Part shown: piece by piece, positions 24,781-34,273 of the stretch | How the letters are laid out: each line of letters opens with the position of its first letter | Numbering within the stretch: position 1 is the stretch's first letter | Assembly (NCBI GenBank): GCA_002499195.1 | Contig: DAKS01000018.1 | Span: forward strand, 39,383 to 103,382 | Direction of reading: 5' to 3' | Origin: Euryarchaeota archaeon UBA443 | GTDB taxonomy: Archaea > Thermoplasmatota > Poseidoniia > Poseidoniales > Poseidoniaceae | Length of the DNA: 64,000 bases | Position numbers and translations under genes: made by a program | Notes under the pieces: model-generated | Database searches by the model: none | Told to the model about the DNA's origin: nothing | What the model saw: the letters and a program-made list of their open reading frames with translations, nothing else

Positions 24781-25890
24781 ATGGTCCGGCAACGTCGAAA
24801 GTTCAAGCCTAGGGCAAGAACTTCTCGTAATTTGGACCTTGAATCTGCCGATTCGGATGAGAAACTCAAGATACAGGCACCGATCGAGGATGGCAGATTC
24901 TGGAAAATACCCCCTCCTCTTTCAATACGATTGTATGAAAAAAGTGCTCTCGGCCATCGACACGAAGATGGATCGATTACATTGACTGCATCAGAGGTAT
25001 TGTTCTGTCATTGGCATCGGCATGTACCTCTTCCGAACAAAGGTTGGCTTGAATCAGAACTTCTAAAGAATCCACGATTGATTTACGAAGCCATCATTAT
25101 GGATGTTGGAAGAAATGGTGGGGAAATGATTGTTCCATCAATACATCGACCTGAGAGTGAACAACTCGCTTGGGGTATCCGTTGGCATCGAGATCGCAAT
25201 CATCAGAAGGAGAGGTATCAGTCATCGGTTGCTATAGCAACAACACACGATCGGCTTGAATGGGAGAAACTACTGGATTGGTGTAGAAAATCCAATGGCT
25301 TGGATGTTGACGCGGAGTTGTTTGTAATCGATGATGAACTTGATGTGACTATGTACAAAATAGATTTGATTCATCCCAAGGGTGATTTGTTATGTTGGAA
25401 TGATCTATCGCAACATGAAAAGGATACGTTCCTTGAAAATTGGAACAACAAAACTCCAACCGAATCTGGAAGTTATGTTCGACATTCAGATACTTGGAGT
25501 TGGGACCAAATCGGTATTGAGCATATGTCTGGGCGTGTTCTCCGCCAAGAAGAAGATACGTACATTCAGCAGATGATTACTCAAGAAAAAGAGCCATCCT
25601 CGGATTCTCTTCTGATGCATGATCTACTTGGTCGCGGTTTGTTGTTGCGTCCAGGATTCAAGTATGGCTGTCGGTGGAGGGTTTACGATGGTGATTTGAA
25701 TGAATCTCACGCCCCATGGTTGATTCAGCCAAAGAAAGAAGCATCATCAACATGGGAGGGTGTATGTCTTAGTGTACGTCTTGCTGAAGGAGTTCACAAA
25801 CAATGGATTTGTGCGATTCCCGATGACTTAGGATGGAATTATCTACGCATTCAAAGGTGGTTGCCAGGTAAGAATTCTTCATCGGAATAG
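24781..25890 (+). CDS. endA: tRNA-intron endonuclease
   Basis: Cuts the bulge-helix-bulge of pre-tRNAs and pre-rRNAs to remove archaeal introns. The C-terminal catalytic domain shows GFKYGCRWRVYDGD, SHAPWLI and RLAEGVHKQW, giving the expected Tyr/His/Lys triad. At 369 residues it has room for a degenerate N-terminal repeat, as in the fused homodimeric type. The ATG at 24781 is preceded at 5-nt spacing by AGGAGG (24771-24776), which decides the start over the longer open frame that would overlap the divergent regulator. The 3' end overlaps the convergent M6 protease gene by 40 bp. Confidence 0.9.
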   Translation: MVRQRRKFKPRARTSRNLDLESADSDEKLKIQAPIEDGRFWKIPPPLSIRLYEKSALGHRHEDGSITLTASEVLFCHWHRHVPLPNKGWLESELLKNPRLIYEAIIMDVGRNGGEMIVPSIHRPESEQLAWGIRWHRDRNHQKERYQSSVAIATTHDRLEWEKLLDWCRKSNGLDVDAELFVIDDELDVTMYKIDLIHPKGDLLCWNDLSQHEKDTFLENWNNKTPTESGSYVRHSDTWSWDQIGIEHMSGRVLRQEEDTYIQQMITQEKEPSSDSLLMHDLLGRGLLLRPGFKYGCRWRVYDGDLNESHAPWLIQPKKEASSTWEGVCLSVRLAEGVHKQWICAIPDDLGWNYLRIQRWLPGKNSSSE

Positions 25891-27914
25891 ACTTGCTGTT
25901 CAACATCGATTTCAGCCTTCTTTTTCTTTCCAAAGAGGGATGTTGCAAACCATGCAGCAAAGACAATGAAAAAGGTGCTAAAGACAAAAGATTGGTTGCC
26001 GATAAGGAATAGATCGTCTTCACTTGTTGCTTTCAATTCAACGTCGATTGTCCAATGTTCTCCATTAAAAGCCTCAAGATGTATCGTTCCAAGAACATAC
26101 ATATTCTCTTGCAGTAATCCTTGAGGTTCGATTTCTAAGGTGATGCTTCCATTACCATTATCGACTCGAACGCTGGGATTAGCAGTAGCAACCCTTGACA
26201 AGGGGCCAGCTATTTCTATTGTAAATTCTCCAGAACCAACTCCTTCTCCAATGTAGGGAATAATCAATATTGTTGGCTTATCGACATTGATAGTATCAAC
26301 AAGTTCCATTTCGTTAGTATTCGGAATTGTACCGAGTGTTGAGATGGTAGTCTTGATATCAAACACATCATTTTGGCAGTGGATAAGCCCTGAAAACGTA
26401 GCCGTTGAATCAAGCATTCCTTGCGATGAGAATGTACCAAAGTGCAACGAATTTGAATTTGAGTTATTGCTAAATTCTATTGTTCGGCCATCAGTACCAT
26501 TCAATGACCCCCAACATTGTATCTCATCTTCACTGTTGATTATCTCAAGAACAAATTGCTCATCTTGCAATAGGGATGAACCAAAGTTTTTCAAATCGAT
26601 ATCGTAGGTTGGAGAACAATTCAATGAATGGAATTCTACATCCCATTGACCATCATTGTCAACGATACGTGCATGCCATGGAACAAGAACACCGTCATGG
26701 TCACGGATAAGTATGCCACGTTCTCCAAACTCATCTCCGGGTTGGAACAAATCACCTGCAACACCATCATTGATGCCCTTGAGTTGTTCTTGATTACCAT
26801 CCGCCTCAATTGCCTTAAGATAGGGTCTTCGTTGGTCGATATTCATAGCATTATGAGCTGAATCTCCAGCGGCCCAATCTTCTAGGAGAACGAGTACTCC
26901 CTCGCCAGGTAACGATTGATCATACCCTTGTTGAGTTCGTTTTTCAATCCAAACAAACTCATCTTCAGAAATTTGAATTCGTATTCGATCACCTCCGAGT
27001 GTGCGTGAATCGATGCTTACGGTTGGTCCAATACAGGGTCCAGGAGATCCTGATGGCCATTGTAAGTTTACGTCTCGTGTCGCAGCATGGCCAATTGCCG
27101 CCATAGTAGGACCCGTTGGCAGAGCAGGTGTATCGCCTCCTCCATTCCAATTTCCACTCGCCATGATGTCCCACACTCCGATACCTTTCCAAGAACCAGA
27201 GTATCCAGAATCATGGACGGGATAGAGGTCAAATGCTCCAAACTGGTGCATCATCTCATGCAAAATCGTACCGAATCCATTTTCGCCATGTCGCATTGAT
27301 GACATAGTATAGTGTTCAAAGGAATATTCGCCCTTATCCAACGGTTCTGAGAAGGATGTAAAATGTGACCAAATACGATTTGACGAACCTGAACCTTGTT
27401 CTTGAGCCAGTGTTGAATGCAGAATTAGGAACCGATCAATTACACGATCATCATTCAAATCATATTGTTCGAATGATTCCTGTTCAAGAGATGTTACAAC
27501 GAATTCAGCAAGTTGAGCAGGTAAAAAATCAGTTCCACCTCCATAATCACGTCCATTCGCTCCATCTTCCCCATATGCAGAAAGTGGTTTTGGTGCTCTG
27601 AGGATGTCATTGTAAATCTCGATCGATAATTCGACGGAGTTTCCAACCGCCTGCGTAAGATAATCTTCTGAATATAGTTGAAGTTCGTCTTCAATTGTAT
27701 CCTTTGCATTTTGGTTTAAAGGATTAGAATCAAAGTCAACAAGTACAACCAACCACGATTCATTTTGTTGAAGGCCTACCAATGGTGCTGCTGTACTTTC
27801 AGAACCTTTGACATCTATCTGAAACAAGTCATTGATTTGTTCAGAATAGATTTGGGACGCTATCGCCATTACGATGCAAAGGACCATCCCAATTGCATGT
27901 CCCCTTTTCCCCAT
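25851..27914 (-). CDS. Secreted, membrane-anchored M6-family metalloprotease
   Basis: Related to immune inhibitor A proteases: extracellular zinc endopeptidases. The 687-residue protein has an N-terminal signal helix (about 8-25), the zinc motif HEMMHQFGAFDLY near residue 216 (HExxH with downstream Gly-x-x-Asp), and MASGNWNGGG, an M6-typical block. A beta-rich region follows, then a C-terminal helix (FFIVFAAWFATSLF, about 650-668) before a Lys-rich KKKKAE tail. It is probably displayed on the cell surface to digest external protein. The neighbouring TatC gene is upstream on the same strand, but this signal peptide has no twin-arginine motif. Confidence 0.9.
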   Translation of the reverse strand: MGKRGHAIGMVLCIVMAIASQIYSEQINDLFQIDVKGSESTAAPLVGLQQNESWLVVLVDFDSNPLNQNAKDTIEDELQLYSEDYLTQAVGNSVELSIEIYNDILRAPKPLSAYGEDGANGRDYGGGTDFLPAQLAEFVVTSLEQESFEQYDLNDDRVIDRFLILHSTLAQEQGSGSSNRIWSHFTSFSEPLDKGEYSFEHYTMSSMRHGENGFGTILHEMMHQFGAFDLYPVHDSGYSGSWKGIGVWDIMASGNWNGGGDTPALPTGPTMAAIGHAATRDVNLQWPSGSPGPCIGPTVSIDSRTLGGDRIRIQISEDEFVWIEKRTQQGYDQSLPGEGVLVLLEDWAAGDSAHNAMNIDQRRPYLKAIEADGNQEQLKGINDGVAGDLFQPGDEFGERGILIRDHDGVLVPWHARIVDNDGQWDVEFHSLNCSPTYDIDLKNFGSSLLQDEQFVLEIINSEDEIQCWGSLNGTDGRTIEFSNNSNSNSLHFGTFSSQGMLDSTATFSGLIHCQNDVFDIKTTISTLGTIPNTNEMELVDTINVDKPTILIIPYIGEGVGSGEFTIEIAGPLSRVATANPSVRVDNGNGSITLEIEPQGLLQENMYVLGTIHLEAFNGEHWTIDVELKATSEDDLFLIGNQSFVFSTFFIVFAAWFATSLFGKKKKAEIDVEQQVYSDEEFLPGNHL

Positions 27915-27965
27915 AGTCCTCTCACAACATTGAATCGTTTCAAGTGTTGGGTCTATTGCTACACT

Positions 27966-29264
27966 TTAAGGCTGCATGGCCCGAAAAGTAGCTAATTCAT
28001 CATCTGTCCAATTCTTGACAGATATTCGCAATACTCCATCTTGCATTTCTGGCCAGATAGATGATTCGACTGGAATGAACTTGCGAACACTTGAATCTTT
28101 CATTCGATTTGAGCATGCATCAATTCGCTGTGAGGAAGTCCATGGGTCGGTCACATTTTCTAAATGGATTTGGATTTCATCTCTTAATTGCTCATTATTT
28201 GATGGCGTAGCACCTTGCATTTCGAGAAAGTTCAGACCTCGTAAACGACAATTTACCGACTCTACTGATTTTTTAAAATTTGAAGGCAATGGTGATGAAT
28301 TGCAACCTCCGATGATAACATCTGTGAGACGGTAACGAGCAATAGCATCGATCAAATGCTCACGTTCATCGATGTTATCACATAATGATTCATATTTGAG
28401 CAGACCTGTATTTGCAGGAGATGTATCGATTGGAAATGATACTCCTTGACATGAACAATCAACATAGGTTACAAATCTACGTCGCCCTTCATGGTCGAAA
28501 AGCGCTTTCGGGCTCATAACCTCTTTTGATTCCCGTACACTTTTACGAATAGAAAATTCAAGAAACATGATCATTAGGCTTAGGAGAACGATGTTAGTGC
28601 CATTCCAACGTCCAGGGAGGGAAAGCAGTAGGATTACGCCACCAATTCCAAGAACTCGAGTCCTCCACCAATCTTGATTGTTGTCGGTGATTAAACCTAG
28701 TGAACCAGCCGTAACCGTTGCAAAGGAAATAATGTATGTGATTAGAATAGCCCAAAATATGGAAAGAGCAAATGTGAACAAAGAAACAGCATCATATTGA
28801 GTACTTAATCCGATTTGTTGGTGTATTCCATCACCGAATAAATAGAGCAAAGGAATAAGAAAATAGAACAGAATAAAGAGAGACACATAGCCAAGAATTG
28901 CAGATGCTACCATCCAACGCTTCAACATATTTTTCTCACTCTGAGTAAGCCCCGGTCGTGCAAACGTATACATTGAATGTAGAACGAAAGGTAGAATCAA
29001 TAGGATCGATAAAAACACAGCGGTTAACCACCGAACAACACTCCAAGACGCAGGCTCATACAAAGTAAGACATGATACGTCATCACATGGATTCAAGTGA
29101 GACATTATCGCTTCTAGAAGCAAGTCAATTTTTGATATAAATGCAAAGGTCAGTATTGCAATAAGCACAAAACCAAGTGTTGCTTTTTGCGTAAGTGCAT
29201 CGAAGTGAGCCTGAACAGGAAGTGATGCATCTCGTTCAAGTTGCAATCCTTTGCCCGATGTCAA
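27966..29264 (-). CDS. tatC: TatC translocase with an additional C-terminal HdrA-like domain
   Basis: TatC is the receptor subunit for twin-arginine export of folded proteins. The N-terminal about 245 residues have the TatC layout: HFDALTQKATLGFV, FARPGLTQSEKNMLKRW, then six hydrophobic helices in total. Residues about 255-432 are extra. They contain VDCSCQG (about 264), LCDN, DVIIGGCNSSPLPSNFKKSV (about 308-327) and RGLNFLEMQG. The last two resemble the N-terminal domain of heterodisulfide reductase A, where a Cys-Ser-Pro block is followed by GLN and E-M. The resemblance is by eye. The extension is predicted cytoplasmic and could hold a redox cofactor. Confidence 0.85.
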   Translation of the reverse strand: MTSGKGLQLERDASLPVQAHFDALTQKATLGFVLIAILTFAFISKIDLLLEAIMSHLNPCDDVSCLTLYEPASWSVVRWLTAVFLSILLILPFVLHSMYTFARPGLTQSEKNMLKRWMVASAILGYVSLFILFYFLIPLLYLFGDGIHQQIGLSTQYDAVSLFTFALSIFWAILITYIISFATVTAGSLGLITDNNQDWWRTRVLGIGGVILLLSLPGRWNGTNIVLLSLMIMFLEFSIRKSVRESKEVMSPKALFDHEGRRRFVTYVDCSCQGVSFPIDTSPANTGLLKYESLCDNIDEREHLIDAIARYRLTDVIIGGCNSSPLPSNFKKSVESVNCRLRGLNFLEMQGATPSNNEQLRDEIQIHLENVTDPWTSSQRIDACSNRMKDSSVRKFIPVESSIWPEMQDGVLRISVKNWTDDELATFRAMQP

Positions 29265-29273
29265 AGAACTCCC

Positions 29274-30239
29274 TCACACCAAATCTTGGTGTTCAGGTTC
29301 TGTACGAGCTTGTACGATGGTCCGATAAACACCAAACATACCCCATAGAGTTAGCATTCCTAGAATGAAAGCATATCCCCATGGCTGGCCATCATCGACT
29401 GCCCAACCGAATGCTAGAAGCACAGCAAGTGTCAGGATGCCTCTTCGGATTCCTTGTGGAACGGCAAGCCGCATATCAAGATGCTTCGGACCACCTCCAA
29501 ATCGGCGCTCATAGAATTCTCCTTGAACAACAGCACCTATCAGAATAATGGACAAAGTTGTCCAATAGAAGAGGTTCCCATTTGCAAAGAAATCATGTGC
29601 AATTTCAGCTTGTCGTTCTGCTTCAAGTGCTTCATGATCTTCCTCTGCTACAAACAGTGATTCGAAGTCTCCTACACTGATTGTTCGAAGTGCAAGATTC
29701 TCTTCATCATCATTGGTCATGGTCTCTGGTGATGAGATGAAGAAGGACAAAAGATTCCAATTGTCGCCTGCATTTGCTCCATCCATACCATCAACTGCAT
29801 TTCCTGCAAGAGAAAAGGAAACATCGCCAACGTCACTTGATGGAGCGGTCCAGGTGATGACCCAATCATTGCTTGGAGCTGCTTGCGAGACTGCGCCAGG
29901 TTCCGAACCATCAGTATTTGTTACGATTTGCGAGCCTTCACCAGCTGTAAACGTACCAACTCCGTAATCGGTTAGCAAAAATCCACCGTTCTCGTAGGAC
30001 GCATGTTGAAGATTAACGGTAAAATTGTAGGATTCCCCTAATGTATATGCACGAGGAATGCCTGAAATTGAAACCACGACATCGTTTGAAGGAACTCCAT
30101 CTCCGTGGCAACTACAACCTGTCTCGACGGTTAGTCCCCCACTGATCGGATTATCCCAAGGCGGACCGTTAGGATTGGCTACAACAGGTGCTAGGAGACA
30201 AATCGATAGCAGTAAAATGAGAAGTGTTCTCGACTTCAT
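29274..30239 (-). CDS. Membrane protein with exported choice-of-anchor-V/Reelin-like domain and a CxCH motif
   Basis: A 321-residue protein with a signal peptide (about 1-21), an exported beta domain containing ETGCSCHGDG near residue 40 and YTLGESYNFTVNLQ, then about three membrane helices (about 220-310). The layout resembles bacterial choice-of-anchor-V (Reelin-like) domains, which usually carry a CxxCH haem-type motif. Here the motif is CSCH, one residue short, so covalent haem attachment is doubtful. It lies just upstream of tatC on the same strand (9 bp gap). The role is unknown, possibly redox at the cell surface. Confidence 0.7.
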   Translation of the reverse strand: MKSRTLLILLLSICLLAPVVANPNGPPWDNPISGGLTVETGCSCHGDGVPSNDVVVSISGIPRAYTLGESYNFTVNLQHASYENGGFLLTDYGVGTFTAGEGSQIVTNTDGSEPGAVSQAAPSNDWVITWTAPSSDVGDVSFSLAGNAVDGMDGANAGDNWNLLSFFISSPETMTNDDEENLALRTISVGDFESLFVAEEDHEALEAERQAEIAHDFFANGNLFYWTTLSIILIGAVVQGEFYERRFGGGPKHLDMRLAVPQGIRRGILTLAVLLAFGWAVDDGQPWGYAFILGMLTLWGMFGVYRTIVQARTEPEHQDLV

Positions 30240-30301
30240 GTTATCCTCTCCGTTTTAGCCACTCCTATTCATGCTTTCAACGTTCCTTTAAGACCAAGGA
30301 A

Positions 30302-31723
30302 TTAAGACTCTTTGATAGCGTTATTCAAACCGGTCATCATTGCTTTTCCATCACCGAACAACATCATGGTCTTGTCCATGTAGAATAGATCGTTATCAAC
30401 ACCTGCATATCCTACGGAAAGGGAACGCTTGATGATGACGACGGTACGTGCTTGGTCAGCATCGATGATCGGCATACCTGCGAGTGGCCCTTCGCCACTA
30501 CGAGCGGCAGGGTTTGTAGTATCATTTGCCCCAATGACGAGAGCGACATCACAATCTGGAAATTCAGGATTGATTTCATCCATTTCAATGAGTTGTTCGT
30601 AAGGGACGTTTGCTTCAGCAAGCAAGACGTTCATGTGACCAGGCATACGTCCCGCAACCGGGTGAATTGCGTACTTGACTTCTGTATCATATTTTTCAGC
30701 GACAATATCTGCAAATTCCTTCACCTGGTGTTGACACTGAGATACGGCCATTCCGTATCCAGGTACAATGATGACTTTCTGAGCACCATCTAGCATCATA
30801 GCAACTTCGTCTGGATCTGAACCAACCTTTGTTCGAGTAAGTGACTGCTTTTCTCCCGTTCCACCAAAGGACTTGAACAATACATCTGGAAGCGTACGAT
30901 TCATCGCTTTGCACATGATGAATGTCAAAATCAATCCTGATGCACCGACCAATGAACCAGCGACAATGAGAACCGAATTTCCGATAATGAATCCTGTAAA
31001 GGCTGCAGCAATTCCAGACAATGAGTTGAGAAGTGAAACAACTACAGGCATATCAGCACCACCGATTGGTAGAACCAAGACGATACCGAGTACAGCAGAA
31101 ATACCGATGATTCCCCATAGGTAGTTAGTATCCGTTGGAGCATCGATGCTGAGGTAAATCAAAACCGCTACGCCAATAACCATCATGACCTTGAGTGGGT
31201 TGAGCCATACAGGGCCCCAAGTCGGTGTCTTAATCCACTTTCCGAAGATGCTGACTCCACCTTTGAGTTTGAACATAGCAAGGATGGAACCTGTTAGGGT
31301 CATCCAGCCAACGAGTGCAGAAAGACCCGCAGCGACCATGATTACCGTCAACTCTAGTTCCTGGGTTGGTACCTTTGCTGGGTCTTCTACGTATTTCCAA
31401 ATCTCGGAAAGTGCAACCAACGCAGATGCAGCTCCACCAAATCCGTTGAACAAAGCAACGAGTTCAGGCATTCCAGTCATTTCGACACGAATCGCCATCC
31501 AAAGACCAATGAGGGAACCTATCACAAGACCTGAGCCGATAAGAACCCATTCAATTCCATCACCAAGTCCCATTTGTAGGATGGTTGTAATCACGGCAAC
31601 AAGCATTCCGAGCGCACCGAGTTGATTTCCAAATGGAGCGGTTCGTGGGTGGCCAAGTTTCTTCAATCCAAAGATGAACAATGCCGCGGAAAGAAGGTAA
31701 CCGAGGGGGATCCACTCTTCCAT
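30302..31723 (-). CDS. pntB: Proton-translocating NAD(P) transhydrogenase subunit beta
   Basis: With PntA it couples hydride transfer between NADH and NADP+ to proton movement, supplying NADPH. The polytopic N-terminal part (about nine helices) is followed by the NADP-binding domain with VIIVPGYGMAVSQCQH (about residue 312), AIHPVAGRMPGHMNVLLAEA and DVALVIGANDTTNPAA. The start is the ATG at 31723, six bases after GGAGGTG; the longer GTG start at 31732 is disfavoured. It overlaps or abuts pntA2, giving a three-gene operon with split alpha subunit. Confidence 0.95.
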   Translation of the reverse strand: MEEWIPLGYLLSAALFIFGLKKLGHPRTAPFGNQLGALGMLVAVITTILQMGLGDGIEWVLIGSGLVIGSLIGLWMAIRVEMTGMPELVALFNGFGGAASALVALSEIWKYVEDPAKVPTQELELTVIMVAAGLSALVGWMTLTGSILAMFKLKGGVSIFGKWIKTPTWGPVWLNPLKVMMVIGVAVLIYLSIDAPTDTNYLWGIIGISAVLGIVLVLPIGGADMPVVVSLLNSLSGIAAAFTGFIIGNSVLIVAGSLVGASGLILTFIMCKAMNRTLPDVLFKSFGGTGEKQSLTRTKVGSDPDEVAMMLDGAQKVIIVPGYGMAVSQCQHQVKEFADIVAEKYDTEVKYAIHPVAGRMPGHMNVLLAEANVPYEQLIEMDEINPEFPDCDVALVIGANDTTNPAARSGEGPLAGMPIIDADQARTVVIIKRSLSVGYAGVDNDLFYMDKTMMLFGDGKAMMTGLNNAIKES

Positions 31724-31724
31724 A

Positions 31725-32036
31725 TCAAGCACCTCCGCGCTTTCTACCAGCGATCATGTTAAGCATTCTATTCGTTACAGCAAATCCACCCACGACGTTG
31801 ATCATTGCAAGAACGACAGCTACGAATGCAAGTATGCCAGAAACAGCAGTGGCTCCACCATCGTAAGCAACATTTGCTCCAATCAATGCTCCTATGATAG
31901 AAATCCCAGAAATTGCGTTTGCACCGCTCATCAATGGCGTGTGAAGTGTTGCTGGAACCTTGGTAATGAGTTCAAAACCGAGGAAGATTGCAAGTACAAA
32001 TAGCGTGATATTTCCAATCAAAAATTCTGGCGTCAT
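31725..32036 (-). CDS. pntA2: NAD(P) transhydrogenase subunit alpha, membrane part
   Basis: A 103-residue protein corresponding to the C-terminal membrane segment of PntA. It has three hydrophobic helices with TKVPATLHTPLMSGANAISG, the conserved membrane motif of PntA, in the first half. The split into separate alpha1 and alpha2 genes is common in bacteria and archaea. The start overlaps the pntA1 stop by 4 nt, indicating coupled translation. Confidence 0.93.
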   Translation of the reverse strand: MTPEFLIGNITLFVLAIFLGFELITKVPATLHTPLMSGANAISGISIIGALIGANVAYDGGATAVSGILAFVAVVLAMINVVGGFAVTNRMLNMIAGRKRGGA

Positions 32037-33196
32037 TCTAGGGCACCTCCCAATCGTGTTTGCTTTGGATGCATTTCACCGTTTTGACAGATGAGTACAC
32101 CTCCCATTCCATTGACGTAAAAGTCACTACCTTCAGGTGCTCCAACGAGAACATCATCCTCTTCAGAGATTACAACTTCTCCCTCTTGTACAAGTGAAGT
32201 GATGAAAGTTGTTAGGTTGTTAGAGTAGAGCATGCTTGCAGTTGTTGCGATCGTTCCAGGAAGATTCGATGTTCCAACAATTATTACGCCATTATCGGTC
32301 GTAATCACCTCTCCTGCTACAGTATCTTCGCAGTTACCGCCAACGTCAGCGTTCATATCGACAACTACGGCTCCTGATTTGAAACCTTGAACTGCACTTG
32401 ATGGAACGGTAATTGGTGCTGGTCGACCAAAGATTCGTGCAGTGGTTACGATGATGTCAGCATCGGATGCAACACCACAGACAGTGTCATTGACCTTCTG
32501 AATAAATTCAGGCGTCAATGGTTTGGCATATCCAGCCTCATCTTCGAAGTCATCCATGCCATCAACTTCGATGAATCGACCACCTACTGACTCGATTTGT
32601 TCAGCAGCAGACTTTCGGACATCAGAAGCATAAACAACAGCGCCAAGACGCTTTGCTGTAGCGATTGCTTGCAATCCTGCAACACCAGAGCCCATAATGA
32701 CAACTTTTGCTGGACGAACGGTTCCTGCTGATGTGGTCATCATCGGAATACCCTTTGGTACATGTGCAGCTCCGAGCAGGACTGCTTTGTAGCCAGCGAG
32801 ATTGTCTTGACTTGAATTGACGTCCATCGATTGTGCACGACTCAATCGCCGAGGAATCATGTCCATCGATAACAAGGTGATGTTTGCAGCAAGGCAATCT
32901 TTGACGTATTGAGGATTTCGAAATGGGTCTGATACACAGGCCAGATTTGTTCCCGCTTTGATCCCATTTACGCCGGGGAATCGGATGGTAATGATAGTCT
33001 CACAGGCAAGAGCATCTTCTCGACTTCCTATGGTTGCTCCAGCAGCTTCGTATTCAGAATCATGATAATTTGCTGATACCCCTGATCCGGATTCAATTAT
33101 AACTTCAAAACCTGCTTTATTCAGTTTCCTAAGGCTGGTAGGAACGATTGCAACACGTGTCTCTCCTTCCGGTTCTTTGAGCACACCTAACTTCAT
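32033..33196 (-). CDS. pntA1: NAD(P) transhydrogenase subunit alpha, NAD-binding part
   Basis: The NAD(H)-binding component (alanine dehydrogenase/PntA fold). Signatures: MKLGVLKEPEGETRVAI at the start, SGSGVSANYHDSEYEAAGA, and the Rossmann motif VVIMGSGVAGLQAIATAKRLGA (split across about residues 165-186). The frame is open to 33244, but the family begins at MKLGVL, so the ATG at 33196 is used, giving 387 residues. Divergent from mdh, with about 130 bp between the starts carrying promoters for both. Confidence 0.94.
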   Translation of the reverse strand: MKLGVLKEPEGETRVAIVPTSLRKLNKAGFEVIIESGSGVSANYHDSEYEAAGATIGSREDALACETIITIRFPGVNGIKAGTNLACVSDPFRNPQYVKDCLAANITLLSMDMIPRRLSRAQSMDVNSSQDNLAGYKAVLLGAAHVPKGIPMMTTSAGTVRPAKVVIMGSGVAGLQAIATAKRLGAVVYASDVRKSAAEQIESVGGRFIEVDGMDDFEDEAGYAKPLTPEFIQKVNDTVCGVASDADIIVTTARIFGRPAPITVPSSAVQGFKSGAVVVDMNADVGGNCEDTVAGEVITTDNGVIIVGTSNLPGTIATTASMLYSNNLTTFITSLVQEGEVVISEEDDVLVGAPEGSDFYVNGMGGVLICQNGEMHPKQTRLGGALE

Positions 33197-33279
33197 GATA
33201 ACACCGTTGTTTTTTCCGAACGTTAGGGGGTTCTTCAATACCACCCTTTGACCCTATCAAACAGGACACCAGCATACCC

Positions 33280-33295
33280 TCTTGATTAAAAGCAT
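33280..33295 (+). promoter_or_regulatory. Candidate TATA box for mdh
   Basis: An A/T-rich TTGATTAAAAGC stretch lies about 35 nt upstream of the mdh ATG in the divergent pntA1-mdh spacer. It would place transcription start about 10 nt before the start codon. Confidence 0.35.
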
Positions 33296-33325
33296 CCGGC
33301 CTCGACCAACAACTGGCGAGATATC

Positions 33326-34267
33326 ATGACAAGAGGAAGTAGAAAAATCGCAGTAATTGGTGCAGGAAATGTGGGTGCAACGTGTGCTTTTGTACTGGCA
33401 AATATGAAGATTGCAGATATTGTTTTGTTGGATATTTACGAAGGTTTTGCCAAAGGAAAAGCACTCGATATGAGCCAAAATGCAAACGTCTTGAATTATG
33501 ATGGTCAGATTACTGGCACCTCGAGTTACGAGGACATTGCAGGTGCTGATGTTGTCGTTGTTACGAGTGGCTTTCCTCGACAGCCCGGAATGACTCGCGA
33601 AGATCTGATTGGTAAGAATGCAGAAATTGTAGCTCAAGTTGGAGCAGGTATCCGGGATCATGCTCCTGATTCGATTGTGATTGTCGTCACAAATCCTCTC
33701 GATTTGATGACCTACCACATGCAGAAGGTTACTGGTTTCCCGGCAAATAGGGTAATTGGTCAAGCAGGTGTTCTTGACAGTGCCCGTATGGCACATTTCA
33801 TTGCTCTAGAATTGGACTGTGCTGAAGAAGATGTAAGTCCAATGGTTCTTGGAGGGCACGGAGATACAATGGTCCCTCTTCCTCGTTATACTACGGTTGG
33901 TGGCATACCAATTACCCAACTCATGTCTCAAGAGCGTATCGATGCCATATCAGCAAGGACCGCTGGTGGAGGAGGAGAGATAGTCAAGTTACTTGAACGT
34001 GGTTCCGCATTTTATGCCCCTGGTTCTGCAGCAGCAGTCATGGCAGAATCGGTGCTCAATAACCGTCGAAGACTTATTCCAGCATCCTGTTTGTTAACTG
34101 GACAATATGGCTTGAATGATGTTTATATCGGCGTTCCTTGCATACTTGGTTCAAATGGAGTTGAGAAGATATTCGAATTGGAATTAACGGATGATGAACT
34201 AAATTCACTACAAACATCAGGAAACTTCTACAAGTCCCAATTAGCTGATGTTTTGAACTACAATTGA
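33326..34267 (+). CDS. mdh: Malate dehydrogenase
   Basis: Interconverts malate and oxaloacetate in the citric acid cycle. The 313-residue protein has the Rossmann start IAVIGAGNVGATCAFVLA, an Asp after the second strand (VLLDIYEG) favouring NAD over NADP, the mobile loop SGFPRQPGMTREDL with an Arg in the position that selects malate over lactate, VTNPLDLMTY, DSARM and the catalytic His in GGHGDTMVPL. It faces pntA1, so NADH made here could feed transhydrogenation. Confidence 0.95.
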   Translation: MTRGSRKIAVIGAGNVGATCAFVLANMKIADIVLLDIYEGFAKGKALDMSQNANVLNYDGQITGTSSYEDIAGADVVVVTSGFPRQPGMTREDLIGKNAEIVAQVGAGIRDHAPDSIVIVVTNPLDLMTYHMQKVTGFPANRVIGQAGVLDSARMAHFIALELDCAEEDVSPMVLGGHGDTMVPLPRYTTVGGIPITQLMSQERIDAISARTAGGGGEIVKLLERGSAFYAPGSAAAVMAESVLNNRRRLIPASCLLTGQYGLNDVYIGVPCILGSNGVEKIFELELTDDELNSLQTSGNFYKSQLADVLNYN

Positions 34268-34273
34268 TGATTG

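Noticed and set aside
30110..30130. Covalent haem c site in the choice-of-anchor-V-like protein
   Set aside because: The motif is CSCH, not CxxCH, so a standard haem c attachment cannot be claimed.
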